Source of the DNA: Acidimicrobiales bacterium | GTDB taxonomy: Bacteria > Actinomycetota > Acidimicrobiia > Acidimicrobiales > Palsa-688 | DNA length: 64,000 bases | Direction: 5' to 3' | Assembly (NCBI GenBank): GCA_036378675.1 | Contig: DASUWA010000054.1 | Location: 89,979 to 153,978, forward strand | Part shown: one piece after another, positions 8,634-17,083 of the stretch | Layout: every line of letters starts with the position of its first letter | How positions within the stretch are numbered: the first letter of the stretch is position 1 | The notes under the pieces: generated by a model | Told to the model about the DNA's origin: nothing | What the model saw: the letters and a program-made list of their open reading frames with translations, nothing else | Database searches by the model: none | Made by a program: the position numbers and the translations under genes

Positions 8634-10172
8634 CTAGAGAGGGACGCCTGGAGGATCCGGCCAGGCGGGCGGAGGCGCCGGATCCACCCCGCGCCTCTGC
8701 CCCTCGGTGCGGATGCGCTGGCCGGGGAAGCGTTGCCGGTCGCGAGACGCGGACGCCGTCGCAACGTCGCGGGGGTAGGTCTTCATCGCTCTCAGGAGGA
8801 TCACTCCGCTAGCCAAAAGGAGAATCAGGGTCAGCGAGAAGGTGAGCTGGAGCCCCCTTCGGCCGTGGCCGAGGATCGAGTTCGACATCACGCCGAAGAT
8901 CGGCGGGGCAAGGGATTGAGCCCCGGTCCGAAGAGCAGTTCGTATGCCTTCTGCGCGGCCCCATAGAAGAGGCGGCACGATGTCGAGCCGGGCAGCGTCG
9001 ATCGGTGGGTTCTGCGCCGAGAGCATGAACGCGGCCGCAGTCAGATAAGGCAGAGCCGTCAGTGTCTGCCTGGTCAGTATCGCCGGCAGGAACAGAATGC
9101 TCGCGAGGATCGCGGCGACTCCTGGGACGAAAACTCTCGCGTTGAGGAACCCGCGCTTCAACAGACGGTCGCTCAGCGAACCGGCGACGATGGTTCCGAG
9201 GACCGCGCCGGCGCCAAGCACGAACAGCAACAGGTTCGCAAGGGCTTGCGCCACCCCGTATTGCAATTTGACGTACTCGACCGCAAAGGTCTCGATGCCT
9301 GACAGGTAGAAGTACCCGGACGCGCTGGCCACGATGAGGATCACGTTCGTGCGGATACCGAGAACGGCCCTCGCCGCCTGCATGATCCCGTACGTCCGCG
9401 CCTCCGGCCCGATCACCTTGTCCTCGTCCGGTTTGATGCCGCGTTCCTCCGCCAGCTTCTGCGCGTCGGTCGGATCCTCCGGGACCTCCTCCCCGGGCGG
9501 TACCCCCGTCCTGAGCGGTTTCTGACTGCCCCGGGCGGGCTCGGGCAACCGGAAGACTCTCCACGCCAGGTAGAGGGCCGGTATCGCCAAGAACACGAAC
9601 GCCGCCCTCCATGAGAGCGCGGCGATGTCTCCTGCAACGGCGAAGCCGACCCCGGCCCCGGCAAGCTCGCCGGTCAGGATGAAACTGTAGATACGCCCCC
9701 GCTCTTCGCCTCCGAAATAGTCGCCTACGAGAGAGGCGACGATCGGTCCGGCCGCAGCGGTACCTGCACCCAGGAAGAGACGGGCGAGCAGCAGCTTGGA
9801 AAAAGAAGTCGCCGTTGCGCTCCACACCATCGCCACACCCCAGGCGACGATGGTCACCCCGAGGATGCGGGTTCGTTTGAACCGGTCTGCCAATATCCCG
9901 AACGGGACGCTGGCGACCGCGGCAACCAGCGAACTGACCGCGACAAGAAGTCCGATATCGGCGTTGTCGATGTGCAAAGACGAACGAAGCTGCGTGGCCG
10001 CGGCGCCAACCGTCGACGAGTCCGCGCTGTTGAGCGCCAGGACGGCTGCGAGCACGACTATGATCCGCCGGCGTTCGGCACCGCCGAGTATGTGGTCAAG
10101 ATGGCGTTCGGTCGACCCAGCCACCCGACCGGCGAGGCGGCGCCACCGATGACCAGAGTCCCCGTTCTGCAT
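8634..10172 (-). CDS. MFS transporter
   Basis: This is a 512-residue major facilitator with about twelve membrane helices between residues 35 and 465. It has the motif-A-like loop GILADRFKRTR between helices 2 and 3, and a long charged central loop (about 215-260) with EEVPEDPTDAQKLAEERG. The C-terminal tail is basic and Pro-rich. The overall shape resembles Spinster-like or sugar-phosphate-type MFS proteins, but substrate is not predictable. It is followed by no obvious partner gene; sodN lies upstream on the same strand behind a strong hairpin. Confidence 0.88.
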   Translation of the reverse strand: MQNGDSGHRWRRLAGRVAGSTERHLDHILGGAERRRIIVVLAAVLALNSADSSTVGAAATQLRSSLHIDNADIGLLVAVSSLVAAVASVPFGILADRFKRTRILGVTIVAWGVAMVWSATATSFSKLLLARLFLGAGTAAAGPIVASLVGDYFGGEERGRIYSFILTGELAGAGVGFAVAGDIAALSWRAAFVFLAIPALYLAWRVFRLPEPARGSQKPLRTGVPPGEEVPEDPTDAQKLAEERGIKPDEDKVIGPEARTYGIMQAARAVLGIRTNVILIVASASGYFYLSGIETFAVEYVKLQYGVAQALANLLLFVLGAGAVLGTIVAGSLSDRLLKRGFLNARVFVPGVAAILASILFLPAILTRQTLTALPYLTAAAFMLSAQNPPIDAARLDIVPPLLWGRAEGIRTALRTGAQSLAPPIFGVMSNSILGHGRRGLQLTFSLTLILLLASGVILLRAMKTYPRDVATASASRDRQRFPGQRIRTEGQRRGVDPAPPPAWPDPPGVPL

Positions 10173-10201
10173 CCGCCTCTACCCTATGGGCTGGACGCGC
10201 T

Positions 10202-10229
10202 GGAGGGGCCCTGCACGTAGGGCCCCTCC
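10202..10229 (-). terminator. Strong hairpin downstream of sodN
   Basis: GGAGGGGCCCT and AGGGCCCCTCC are perfect 11-base arms around a six-base loop GCACGT. It lies between the sodN stop and the MFS start. No T-run follows on the minus strand, so it may be a factor-assisted terminator or an RNA-stabilising 3' hairpin rather than a classical intrinsic terminator. Confidence 0.7.
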
Positions 10230-10246
10230 GGACAGATACGGAAGCT

Positions 10247-10663
10247 CTACTTCTTGGTTTCCCAGAAGATCTTGTCGATCTCCGCGATCTTCGCCAGAAG
10301 GTCGTCCGCGGCCGCGGTGTCGTTGGTCTTCTTGGCTTCTCCGGCGGCCTTTGTCGCGTTCCAGAAGAGCTCGTGCAGCTGCGGGTACTTCTCGAGATGA
10401 ACCGGCTTGAAGTAATCGGTCCACAGCACCCACAGATGGTGCTTTACAAGTTCGGCCCGCTCCTCTTTGATGAAGACCGCTCGGGTCTTGAACACGTTGT
10501 CATCCGAGGCATTGAACTTCTCCATGCAACCCTTGACAGATTCCGCCTCGATACGCGCCTGAGCCGGGTCGTAGACCCCGCACGGGAGATCGCAGTGTGC
10601 GTATCCGGTGCGCGGTTCGCTCAGACGATCGGCGAAGCTGAGGGCGCGAGAAACAAGCGACAT
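10247..10663 (-). CDS. sodN: Nickel superoxide dismutase precursor
   Basis: This is a 138-residue precursor of the hexameric cytosolic Ni-SOD that disproportionates superoxide. After a 22-residue leader the mature N-terminus is HCDLPCGVY, the Ni hook in which His1, Cys2 and Cys6 bind nickel. The four-helix part follows, with KTRAVFIKEERAELVKHH typical of the family. The leader must be removed by the SodX peptidase encoded by the divergent neighbour 17 bases away. AGGAGC lies upstream of the ATG. A strong hairpin follows the gene. Confidence 0.97.
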   Translation of the reverse strand: MSLVSRALSFADRLSEPRTGYAHCDLPCGVYDPAQARIEAESVKGCMEKFNASDDNVFKTRAVFIKEERAELVKHHLWVLWTDYFKPVHLEKYPQLHELFWNATKAAGEAKKTNDTAAADDLLAKIAEIDKIFWETKK

Positions 10664-10680
10664 AGCCGGAGCTCCTATCC

Positions 10681-11106
10681 ATGGTTTGTGAACGCCCTCA
10701 CCCTACCCAGTCTCCCGGACGCCGCAGAACCCGAAGGCTCGGTTTCACCCTGGGCGTTGCGGCGATGATCACCCTGGTCGGATCCAGCAGGTGGAGATTC
10801 CACCGGGTCGCGGTTTCGGGCGACAGCATGCGCCCGGCCTTCGAGCCAGGCGACCGGATCCTGGTCGTTCCGGCCATCTGCGTGCGGCCCGGGCACGTAG
10901 TCGCCGTCCGTGATCCCAGACAACCTGACCGACTGCTCGTCAAAAGGGTCCAGTCGATCGCGTCCGGGCTCGTGGATGTGAGGGGAGACAACCAGGGAGC
11001 CAGCACCGACAGCCGCGACTTTGGCCCGGTGCCCAGGTCGTCGGTGGCGGGGCGGGTGGTGTATCGATACGCCCCGCCCGAAAGGGCCGGACGGCTGCCG
11101 GGATAG
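10681..11106 (+). CDS. sodX: Nickel-type superoxide dismutase maturation protease (S26 family)
   Basis: This 141-residue signal-peptidase-like serine protease removes the SodN leader to expose the Ni-binding His. Ser49 in VSGDSMRPAFEPGD and Lys88 in LLVKRV form the S26 catalytic dyad; VRGDNQGASTDSRDFGPV is the following conserved box. One membrane helix lies near residues 20-36. The gene is divergent from sodN with a 17-base gap between start codons, leaving no room for two ordinary promoters. The true start may therefore be downstream or the promoters may overlap the coding ends. Confidence 0.92.
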   Translation: MVCERPHPTQSPGRRRTRRLGFTLGVAAMITLVGSSRWRFHRVAVSGDSMRPAFEPGDRILVVPAICVRPGHVVAVRDPRQPDRLLVKRVQSIASGLVDVRGDNQGASTDSRDFGPVPRSSVAGRVVYRYAPPERAGRLPG

Positions 11107-11114
11107 CGGCCGGA

Positions 11115-12011
11115 TTGTGCGAAGCTCTTAGCGTGCCACCGGCCGGGCTATCCGAGCATCCGTCGCGAGGGGCTTCCCTCGTCCCGCTGCCGATCCCACG
11201 CGAGCAGAACGATCAGCTGGCCGAGGACCGTCTGAGCGACGTCGACGAGTGGGGCCGCTCGGAATCAACCCGAACCCTTCTGCGCCAGGTGTACCAACCG
11301 CTTTACCGGCACTGGTTCAGGGTGGAATGGGAGGGGCTCGAGAAGATTCCACGCGCAGGCGGAGCCCTGCTGATCGCCAATCACGCCGGCGCCATTCCGA
11401 CCGACGCGCCGGTGATCATGCACGGCGTTGAGGAAGAGCTCGGAAGACCCGTTTACGGCCTCGCCGACTTCCTGTTCCGATCGATGCCCGTCGTGGGGAC
11501 CGCGTGGGCCCGAGGCGGGGGGGTCGCCGCCCACCCCGACAACGCTTACCGCTTGCTGCGCGACCAGCGCCAGCTGGTCCTCGTGTTCCCGGAGGGCACC
11601 AAGGGTACTGGCAAGATCTTCTCGGAGAGATACCGGCTCCGTCGTTTCGGTCGAGGGGGGTTCGTCGAGATTGCAATGCGCGCCGGAGTGCCCGTCGTAC
11701 CGATGGTGGTCATCGGCGCCGAGGAGACCATGCCTCTGCTCACCAAATCGAACCGGCTGGCTCGAATCCTGCACGTTCCCTACGTGCCGATCACCGCGAA
11801 CATGCTGCTGCTCGGCCCGCTGGGGTTGCTCGGTTACTTCCCGGCGAAGATCAAGATCCGGGTTCTCGATCCGGTGTTCTTCGACATCGAGCCCGACCAG
11901 GACCGGTATCCGAAGAGCCGTGTATTCGAAGAGGCCGAATCGATAAGGCGAAACATGCAGTCGAACATCTACGACATGCTGCGCCAGCGGCGCAGCGTGT
12001 GGTTCGGGTAA
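11115..12011 (+). CDS. Lysophospholipid/glycerol-phosphate acyltransferase-like protein
   Basis: This 298-residue PlsC-superfamily protein has ANHAGAIPTDAPVI as a variant of the NHx4D catalytic box near residue 78. FPEGTKGTGKIFSERY near residue 158 is the phosphate-binding FPEG box, and VPVVPMVVIGAEE is the later conserved strand. It probably transfers a fatty acyl chain to a lipid-linked acceptor at the membrane. The start is uncertain: TTG at 11115 or GTG at 11133. The downstream epimerase starts four bases after its stop; from memory, a PlsC-like and a GalE-like gene are also adjacent in mycobacteria (Rv0501-Rv0502). Confidence 0.85.
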   Translation: MCEALSVPPAGLSEHPSRGASLVPLPIPREQNDQLAEDRLSDVDEWGRSESTRTLLRQVYQPLYRHWFRVEWEGLEKIPRAGGALLIANHAGAIPTDAPVIMHGVEEELGRPVYGLADFLFRSMPVVGTAWARGGGVAAHPDNAYRLLRDQRQLVLVFPEGTKGTGKIFSERYRLRRFGRGGFVEIAMRAGVPVVPMVVIGAEETMPLLTKSNRLARILHVPYVPITANMLLLGPLGLLGYFPAKIKIRVLDPVFFDIEPDQDRYPKSRVFEEAESIRRNMQSNIYDMLRQRRSVWFG

Positions 12012-12015
12012 AGAT

Positions 12016-13056
12016 TTGGGACGCCGCATCCTCATCACGGGCCTCGCCACGTTCTGGGGCGGAAGGTTGGCCCAAGAGTTCGAACGGGATCCGCATTTCG
12101 AAGTGGTCGTCGGGTTGGACAGCGAAGAGCCGACTGTCGCGCTCGATCGGACTGAGTTCGTGCGTACCGACGACAACTATTCGATCCTGGCGAGACTCCT
12201 CAAAGCCACGCAGGTCGACACGGTGGTGCACGCGGGACTCGTCGTGAACTCGGCGCTCGTGCCTGAGAGACGGATCCACGAGAAGAACGTGATCGGCACG
12301 ATGAACCTTGTCGCGGCGGCCGGCTCCGAGGAGAGCCGGGTTCGTTCGCTGGTCGTAAAGTCCTCCTCGCTCGTGTATGGATCGTCGCGCCAGGATCCCA
12401 CCTGGTTTCGCGAGGAAACACCGCGAACATCTTCTGCCCGTACCCGCATCGAGCGTTCCTTGGTAGAGGCGGAGAGCTACCTGCGGTCTTTCGCCGAGGA
12501 CAATCCTGGAGTCGGTGTCGCGGTCCTACGCTGCGCCAACGTCCTGGGAAACCATCTGACCACTGCGCTGTCCAGAGCTATCTCCATGCCGGCGATACCG
12601 ACGATCGCCGGCTTCGACCCGCAGATTCAGTTCGTCGAACAGGAAGACGTCGTTCGGGCGATTCGGTTTGTCGTGGATTCGGGCCTCGAGGGGGCGTACA
12701 ACGTCGCCGCTGACGGCCGGTTGCCGTGGTCAGAAGTCCGCGCGATCGCCGGGAAGTTGCCGCTCTACCTGAGCCCGGTGGCCACCGGATTCGCTGCCGC
12801 ACCGCTCAAACGAATTGGCCTGCTGAACCTTCCGCCTGAAGCGCTCGACCTGCTCCGTTACGGCCGGGGAGTCGACAACAGCAAGCTGAAGTCGGCGGGA
12901 TTCCGCTACATGTTCACGACTGCCGGCGCGGTCCGCCACTTCGTCGAGGAGCTACGGCTTCGCGGAGTCGTGGGAGAACCCGAGCCGGCGTACCGGTACG
13001 AGGGCGACGTCGAGGCGTTCTTCCGCCACTCCCCCGCCGTGGTCCGGAGCACCTAA
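12016..13056 (+). CDS. NAD-dependent epimerase/dehydratase (extended SDR)
   Basis: This is a 346-residue Rossmann-fold sugar-nucleotide-type enzyme. The glycine motif is ITGLATFWGGRLA, unusual in having a Thr-Phe-Trp insertion where GGxG is common. SSSLVYGSS precedes a region where the catalytic Tyr-x3-Lys is expected, but TRIERSLVEAE appears instead, so the YxxxK pair is not evident. It may therefore be a binding or atypical SDR. The start is TTG at 12016. It overlaps the convergent GNAT gene by four bases. Confidence 0.82.
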   Translation: MGRRILITGLATFWGGRLAQEFERDPHFEVVVGLDSEEPTVALDRTEFVRTDDNYSILARLLKATQVDTVVHAGLVVNSALVPERRIHEKNVIGTMNLVAAAGSEESRVRSLVVKSSSLVYGSSRQDPTWFREETPRTSSARTRIERSLVEAESYLRSFAEDNPGVGVAVLRCANVLGNHLTTALSRAISMPAIPTIAGFDPQIQFVEQEDVVRAIRFVVDSGLEGAYNVAADGRLPWSEVRAIAGKLPLYLSPVATGFAAAPLKRIGLLNLPPEALDLLRYGRGVDNSKLKSAGFRYMFTTAGAVRHFVEELRLRGVVGEPEPAYRYEGDVEAFFRHSPAVVRST

Positions 13057-13697
13057 GTTCCGTCGTCGGCGAGGATCCAATCGGCTAGATAGGCGTCGCG
13101 TCGCTCTGCCCACTCCTCGGCGGTGATCGCGTATCGGACGTGGTCCTCCCATACTCCGTTGATCTGGAGATAGCGAACAGCGATGCCCTCGTTTCGAAGC
13201 CCGAGCTTCTCCGCGACTCGATGGCTAGGTCGGTTCCTCGGGATGATCGACGCTTGAAGCCGGTGCAGTGCGAGGTCCTCGAACGCGAAGCGGCAGAGAA
13301 CCACGAACGCCTCCGGCACGTACGAGTTGCCGGCTACGGCTTCGTCGATCCAGTACCCGACGTAAGCGTTCTGGTACGGGCCGCGCTGCACCGTACCCAA
13401 GTTGATCTCACCTGCGAATCGCTCTCGGTCCCGTCCGACGAAGATGCCGAACCCGTACCCGCTGCCGAGCTGGCGCTCGCGCTCGCGGGCGCCGCACCTT
13501 GCAGCGAAGACGCGCCGGTCTTCGGTCGCGTCGGGTTGTCCCGGAAGCGGACGAGGCTCCCACTTGACAAGCCAGTCCCGCGAGCGGACACGCACTTCCC
13601 TCCAGGCATCGAAGTCCGAGGGAGCGAGTGGCCGCAACAGCACCCGTCTGCCGGTGAGCGCAGGTGCCGAGGTCCGGTTGCTCCCGAGCCAGCTCAC
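13053..13697 (-). CDS. RimJ/RimL-type GNAT N-acetyltransferase
   Basis: This 214-residue acetyltransferase belongs to the ribosomal-protein acetyltransferase branch. GRRVLLRPLAPSDFDAWREV opens the fold. YQNAYVGYWIDEAVAGNSYVPEA and LHRLQASIIPRNRPSHRVAE hold the acetyl-CoA-binding region, and the C-terminal LQINGVWEDHVRYAI is typical of RimJ. GTG at 13697 is preferred because it overlaps the aminotransferase stop as GTGA. Longer in-frame starts lie inside that upstream gene. Confidence 0.88.
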   Translation of the reverse strand: MSWLGSNRTSAPALTGRRVLLRPLAPSDFDAWREVRVRSRDWLVKWEPRPLPGQPDATEDRRVFAARCGARERERQLGSGYGFGIFVGRDRERFAGEINLGTVQRGPYQNAYVGYWIDEAVAGNSYVPEAFVVLCRFAFEDLALHRLQASIIPRNRPSHRVAEKLGLRNEGIAVRYLQINGVWEDHVRYAITAEEWAERRDAYLADWILADDGT

Positions 13698-14773
13698 CGG
13701 CCAAGTATTTCGCCGAGGGCGGCGAGAAGGAGCGTCACGTTGCGGGCGCGAGCGGTGTGGCCCATGCAGCCGATCCGCCACACCTTGCCGGCCCACGGTC
13801 CTACCCCGCCTCCGATCTCGATCCCGTAATGGTTCAGCAGCGTCCTCCGAACAACGGCGTCATCCACGCCTTCGGGCACGAGAACCGTGGTGAGCTCGGG
13901 GAGACGATGGCCTTCGGCGGCCCACAGCTCCAATCCGATTTTCTGGAGTCCGTCTTGCAGCTGACGGCCACATTCGGCATGCCGGGCCCACGCAGCCTCG
14001 AGCCCCTCCTCGAGGAGTGCGCCCAGTGCTGCATGAAGGGACATGATCATCGCGATCGGCGCGGTGTGGTGGTACTTGCGCGCCGTACCCGACGTGTAGT
14101 CGCCGATCATTCCGAGGTCGAGGTACCAGCTTTGAGGGGCCGGGTTCCTGCGCTCCCATGCAACCGATCCGAGAGTGAACGGAGCCAGCCCCGGCGACAC
14201 GCCCAGGCATTTCTGGGTCCCGCTGTAGGCGACGTCGATCCCCCAGCCGTCTATGTCAACCGGGATGCCGCCCAGGGACGTGACACAGTCCGACAGCACC
14301 AGCGCGTCCTTCTTGCCGGCTGCCACGGCTGCAACATCGTTTCGGACACCGGTACTCGTTTCGGCGTGCACCAGGGCGATCACCTTGGGCGAGGGATGCG
14401 CCGAGAGGAGCACGTCCGGATCGACCGGTCCGCCCCACGGGAAGTCCACCCGAACGACTTCGGCCCTGCAGCGGCTGGCCACGTCACACATGCGCTCGCC
14501 GAACAGCCCGTTGACGCCGACGACGACCGTGTCACCCGGGCTGACCAGGTTCACGAACGCGGCCTCCATGCCGGCCGACCCGGTACCCGACACGGGAAGA
14601 GTGAGCAGGTTCGCGGTCTGCCACACCTTGCGCAGTCGTTCGCACGTCTCGTCGAGGATCCGGATGAACTCTGGGTCGAGGTGCCCGAGCATCGGCCGGG
14701 TAAGCCCCTCGGTCGCCTCCGGGTACGGGTTGCAAGGCCCGGGGCCCATCAGAATTCGGTCGGAGAGAACCAT
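13694..14773 (-). CDS. PLP-dependent aminotransferase, alanine-glyoxylate / serine-pyruvate type
   Basis: This is a 359-residue fold-type I aminotransferase. MGPGPCNPYPEATEGL at the N-terminus, SGTGSAGMEAAFVNL for the PLP phosphate region, HAETSTGVRND, and YSGTQKCLGVSPGLAP with the Schiff-base Lys place it in the AGT/SPT group. It probably converts glyoxylate or hydroxypyruvate with an amino donor. ATG at 14773 gives the family length. It is coupled to the GNAT gene by a GTGA overlap and lies 23 bases downstream of the DUF501-Ppx gene. Confidence 0.93.
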   Translation of the reverse strand: MVLSDRILMGPGPCNPYPEATEGLTRPMLGHLDPEFIRILDETCERLRKVWQTANLLTLPVSGTGSAGMEAAFVNLVSPGDTVVVGVNGLFGERMCDVASRCRAEVVRVDFPWGGPVDPDVLLSAHPSPKVIALVHAETSTGVRNDVAAVAAGKKDALVLSDCVTSLGGIPVDIDGWGIDVAYSGTQKCLGVSPGLAPFTLGSVAWERRNPAPQSWYLDLGMIGDYTSGTARKYHHTAPIAMIMSLHAALGALLEEGLEAAWARHAECGRQLQDGLQKIGLELWAAEGHRLPELTTVLVPEGVDDAVVRRTLLNHYGIEIGGGVGPWAGKVWRIGCMGHTARARNVTLLLAALGEILGR

Positions 14774-14796
14774 GGCCGTCGATGCTAGACGGCAGG

Positions 14797-16239
14797 TCAG
14801 CCCATCCCGCCCTGCGGTCCGACCAAGCTCATCACCATCCCGTCGAGGATGTCGGCCTCCGAGGTGAGACAAGCGTCGAAACCGAAGTGGCGCATGATCT
14901 CGGCGAGCACGAGGGTGCCGCCCACTATGACGTCCGCCCGGTCGGCCTCCATCCCGGGGCGCCGGCGACGCTCGGCCGCGGGTTCGCCGCCCAGCACCTT
15001 CAAGAGGTTCTCCACGCTCGCCCGTGTCAGCGTGTGGTGGTGAACGCGCGCGCGGTCGTAGTGGTCGAGGCGCTGCTCGATGGCCGCGAGCGCGGCAACG
15101 GTGCCGGCGAGCCCGAGAAGGGTCCTCGCGTCGCGAAGGGAGGGATGTGCCGCTGAAGTTTCGTCGAGAAGTCCAGCAACGAAGCTACGAGCGGCACCGA
15201 CGCTGGCGGGGGTCGGCGGATCCTCGGCGAGGAACCGCTCGGTGATCCGCACACAGCCGATCTGAAGGGAGCGCACGATCGACGGAGATCCGCCGGCGGC
15301 GTCACCGAAGGCGATCTCCGTTGAGCCCCCGCCGATATCGGCCATGAGCCAGGGGCCGGTAGCCGGGTCGAGTTCGCGTGTCGCTCCCACAAATGAAAGG
15401 CGACCCTCCTCGTCTCCGCCGAGCAGCTCGGGGTGAGCACCGATGACCTCGGTCGCTCCGGAGAAGAACTCTTCCCGGTTGCTCGCGTCCCGGGCGGCTG
15501 ACGTGGCTGCCATCCTCGCCCTGGTCACCCCGTGCCGGTCCATGACCGTGCGGTACTCGCGGAGAACCGAAAGAGTGCGTTCGATCGCGCCGGCGCTGAG
15601 CCGGTTGTTCACATCGACGCCCTCCCCAAGCCGGGTTATGCGCATCAGCCGCTCGATCGGGTTGCCGTCGGAGGCGGCGACCAGCAGACGCGTGGAGTTG
15701 GTCCCGCAGTCGACCGCTGCGACCGGACCACTGTCGTCGCCTGGCTGGTCTGAACTTGCCTGGTATGGGGGCGCGAACTCGCCGGCGAGCTGGTCGGCCA
15801 CCCACCTCCCTACTGGATCGTTTCCGCCGGCGAGGTACCAGGCGTAATGAGCGTGCAGGCATTTGACCCCGCGTCGCGTACCGCCGACTCCACCTGCGGG
15901 CCGAGGGGCCGTCCAGCCGGAAGGCAGCTGAGCGTCGCGCTCACGAGCGTAAGTCTCGTGCGCCGCAGCGAGTGCTTTGGGGTCCACCGCGGCTTCGGCG
16001 GCGCGCACCCCGCCCGCGGCTTCGAGGCGGTCCACCGCGCGCCTGGCTCGCTCCCCGACCAGCCAGTAACGGGTAGGCATAGGAGTCCCGTCAGTGAGGA
16101 CCGGGCCGTTGCAGATGACCAGCGGATCCCCGCCTTCGTCGCGAGCGACGACGGAGAATTCTCCCCGCGGTTCACGACCGAGTAGCTCGGCCACCCGCCT
16201 GCGGTCTGCCTCCCGTTGTCGGAAGTCCATTGCATTCAT
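14797..16239 (-). CDS. DUF501-Ppx/GppA fusion protein (exopolyphosphatase-type)
   Basis: This 480-residue protein joins two domains that are separate neighbouring genes in M. tuberculosis (Rv1025 and Rv1026, from memory). Residues about 1-160 are DUF501, ending in a Cys-His segment VKCLHAHYAWYLAGGNDPVG. Residues about 175-480 are a Ppx/GppA phosphatase with AAVDCGTNSTRLLVA and ADIGGGSTEIAFG, the two phosphate-binding loops of the ASKHA fold. The predicted activity is hydrolysis of polyphosphate or (p)ppGpp. Start at ATG 16239 (or 16230). It follows coxG by 31 bases on the same strand. Confidence 0.9.
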   Translation of the reverse strand: MNAMDFRQREADRRRVAELLGREPRGEFSVVARDEGGDPLVICNGPVLTDGTPMPTRYWLVGERARRAVDRLEAAGGVRAAEAAVDPKALAAAHETYARERDAQLPSGWTAPRPAGGVGGTRRGVKCLHAHYAWYLAGGNDPVGRWVADQLAGEFAPPYQASSDQPGDDSGPVAAVDCGTNSTRLLVAASDGNPIERLMRITRLGEGVDVNNRLSAGAIERTLSVLREYRTVMDRHGVTRARMAATSAARDASNREEFFSGATEVIGAHPELLGGDEEGRLSFVGATRELDPATGPWLMADIGGGSTEIAFGDAAGGSPSIVRSLQIGCVRITERFLAEDPPTPASVGAARSFVAGLLDETSAAHPSLRDARTLLGLAGTVAALAAIEQRLDHYDRARVHHHTLTRASVENLLKVLGGEPAAERRRRPGMEADRADVIVGGTLVLAEIMRHFGFDACLTSEADILDGMVMSLVGPQGGMG

Positions 16240-16270
16240 TGAGGGAAGAGTCGTTAAGGCCGGCCGGCCT

Positions 16271-17083
16271 TTAGGGAAGCACGGCCGAGGCGATCCGCTT
16301 GAGCCTGCGGGCCCTTCCGCGTGCGATGACGACAAGGATCAACACGACTACCCCGGCTGCGGGAACGAGTCGCTTCAACGTCGAGCCTCCGGCCATGGCA
16401 AGTAGGTCCACCGGCTCGGCTTCCGGTCCTTCGATGCGTCTCGGCCCTGTTGCGGCCGAGCCGTTGGTCGACGGCGATTCCGCGGAGTCGCCAACGACGC
16501 CGGCCTTGACGGCGGCTTCGGCCAGACCGGTCGCCGCGGCCGCGGCGCTAATCGAGCCGGGGTCGGGCTGTCCCGCCTCAGCTGTATCCGGGCTTTCGTT
16601 CGAGCCTGCGGTTTCCGGGGCTCCACCGCCACCGCCGGTATTCGATGCGAGGTCGGCTTCGAGGGCATCGACGAACTGTCCGAGCAGCTTGGTGCTGACC
16701 TCGCCGAGCACCCCGCGACCGAACTGGGCCACCTTGCCGGTGACCGTCAGGTCGGTGACCACGCTGACCTTGGTGCCGTCGCCGTCTGGCTGCATCGCGA
16801 CGCTGATGGTGGCGCTCGCGTTTCCCTGGCCGCGCGTGTCACGCCCCGAAGCCGAGAGCACGACCTTCCCCGCCGCTTCGTCACGTTCGACGAACTTGGC
16901 GACTCCTTTGTACTGAGCGGTTATCGGGCCGACCTTGACCTTCACCACCCCGCGGTACTCATCGCCCTCGACCTCCTGGAGCTGTGCGCCCGGAAGCATC
17001 GGTGCGATCCGCTCGACGTCGGTGAGAACCTTCCAGGCGTCGGGCACCGATATGCCCACCCTGAAGTCGTTGGTCAGCTCCAT
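16271..17083 (-). CDS. coxG: CoxG-like SRPBCC protein with C-terminal membrane anchor
   Basis: This 270-residue protein has an N-terminal CoxG domain (residues 1-150). It carries NDFRVGISVPDAWKVLTDVE and LPGAQLQEVEGDEYRGVVKVKVG. A long Ala/Pro/Ser linker and one C-terminal helix (about 243-262) followed by RGRARRLKR suggest an inner-membrane anchor. In carbon monoxide dehydrogenase operons CoxG recruits the enzyme to the membrane, and a similar role is likely here. ATG at 17083 lies inside the last codons of mocA (10-base overlap). Confidence 0.9.
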   Translation of the reverse strand: MELTNDFRVGISVPDAWKVLTDVERIAPMLPGAQLQEVEGDEYRGVVKVKVGPITAQYKGVAKFVERDEAAGKVVLSASGRDTRGQGNASATISVAMQPDGDGTKVSVVTDLTVTGKVAQFGRGVLGEVSTKLLGQFVDALEADLASNTGGGGGAPETAGSNESPDTAEAGQPDPGSISAAAAATGLAEAAVKAGVVGDSAESPSTNGSAATGPRRIEGPEAEPVDLLAMAGGSTLKRLVPAAGVVVLILVVIARGRARRLKRIASAVLP

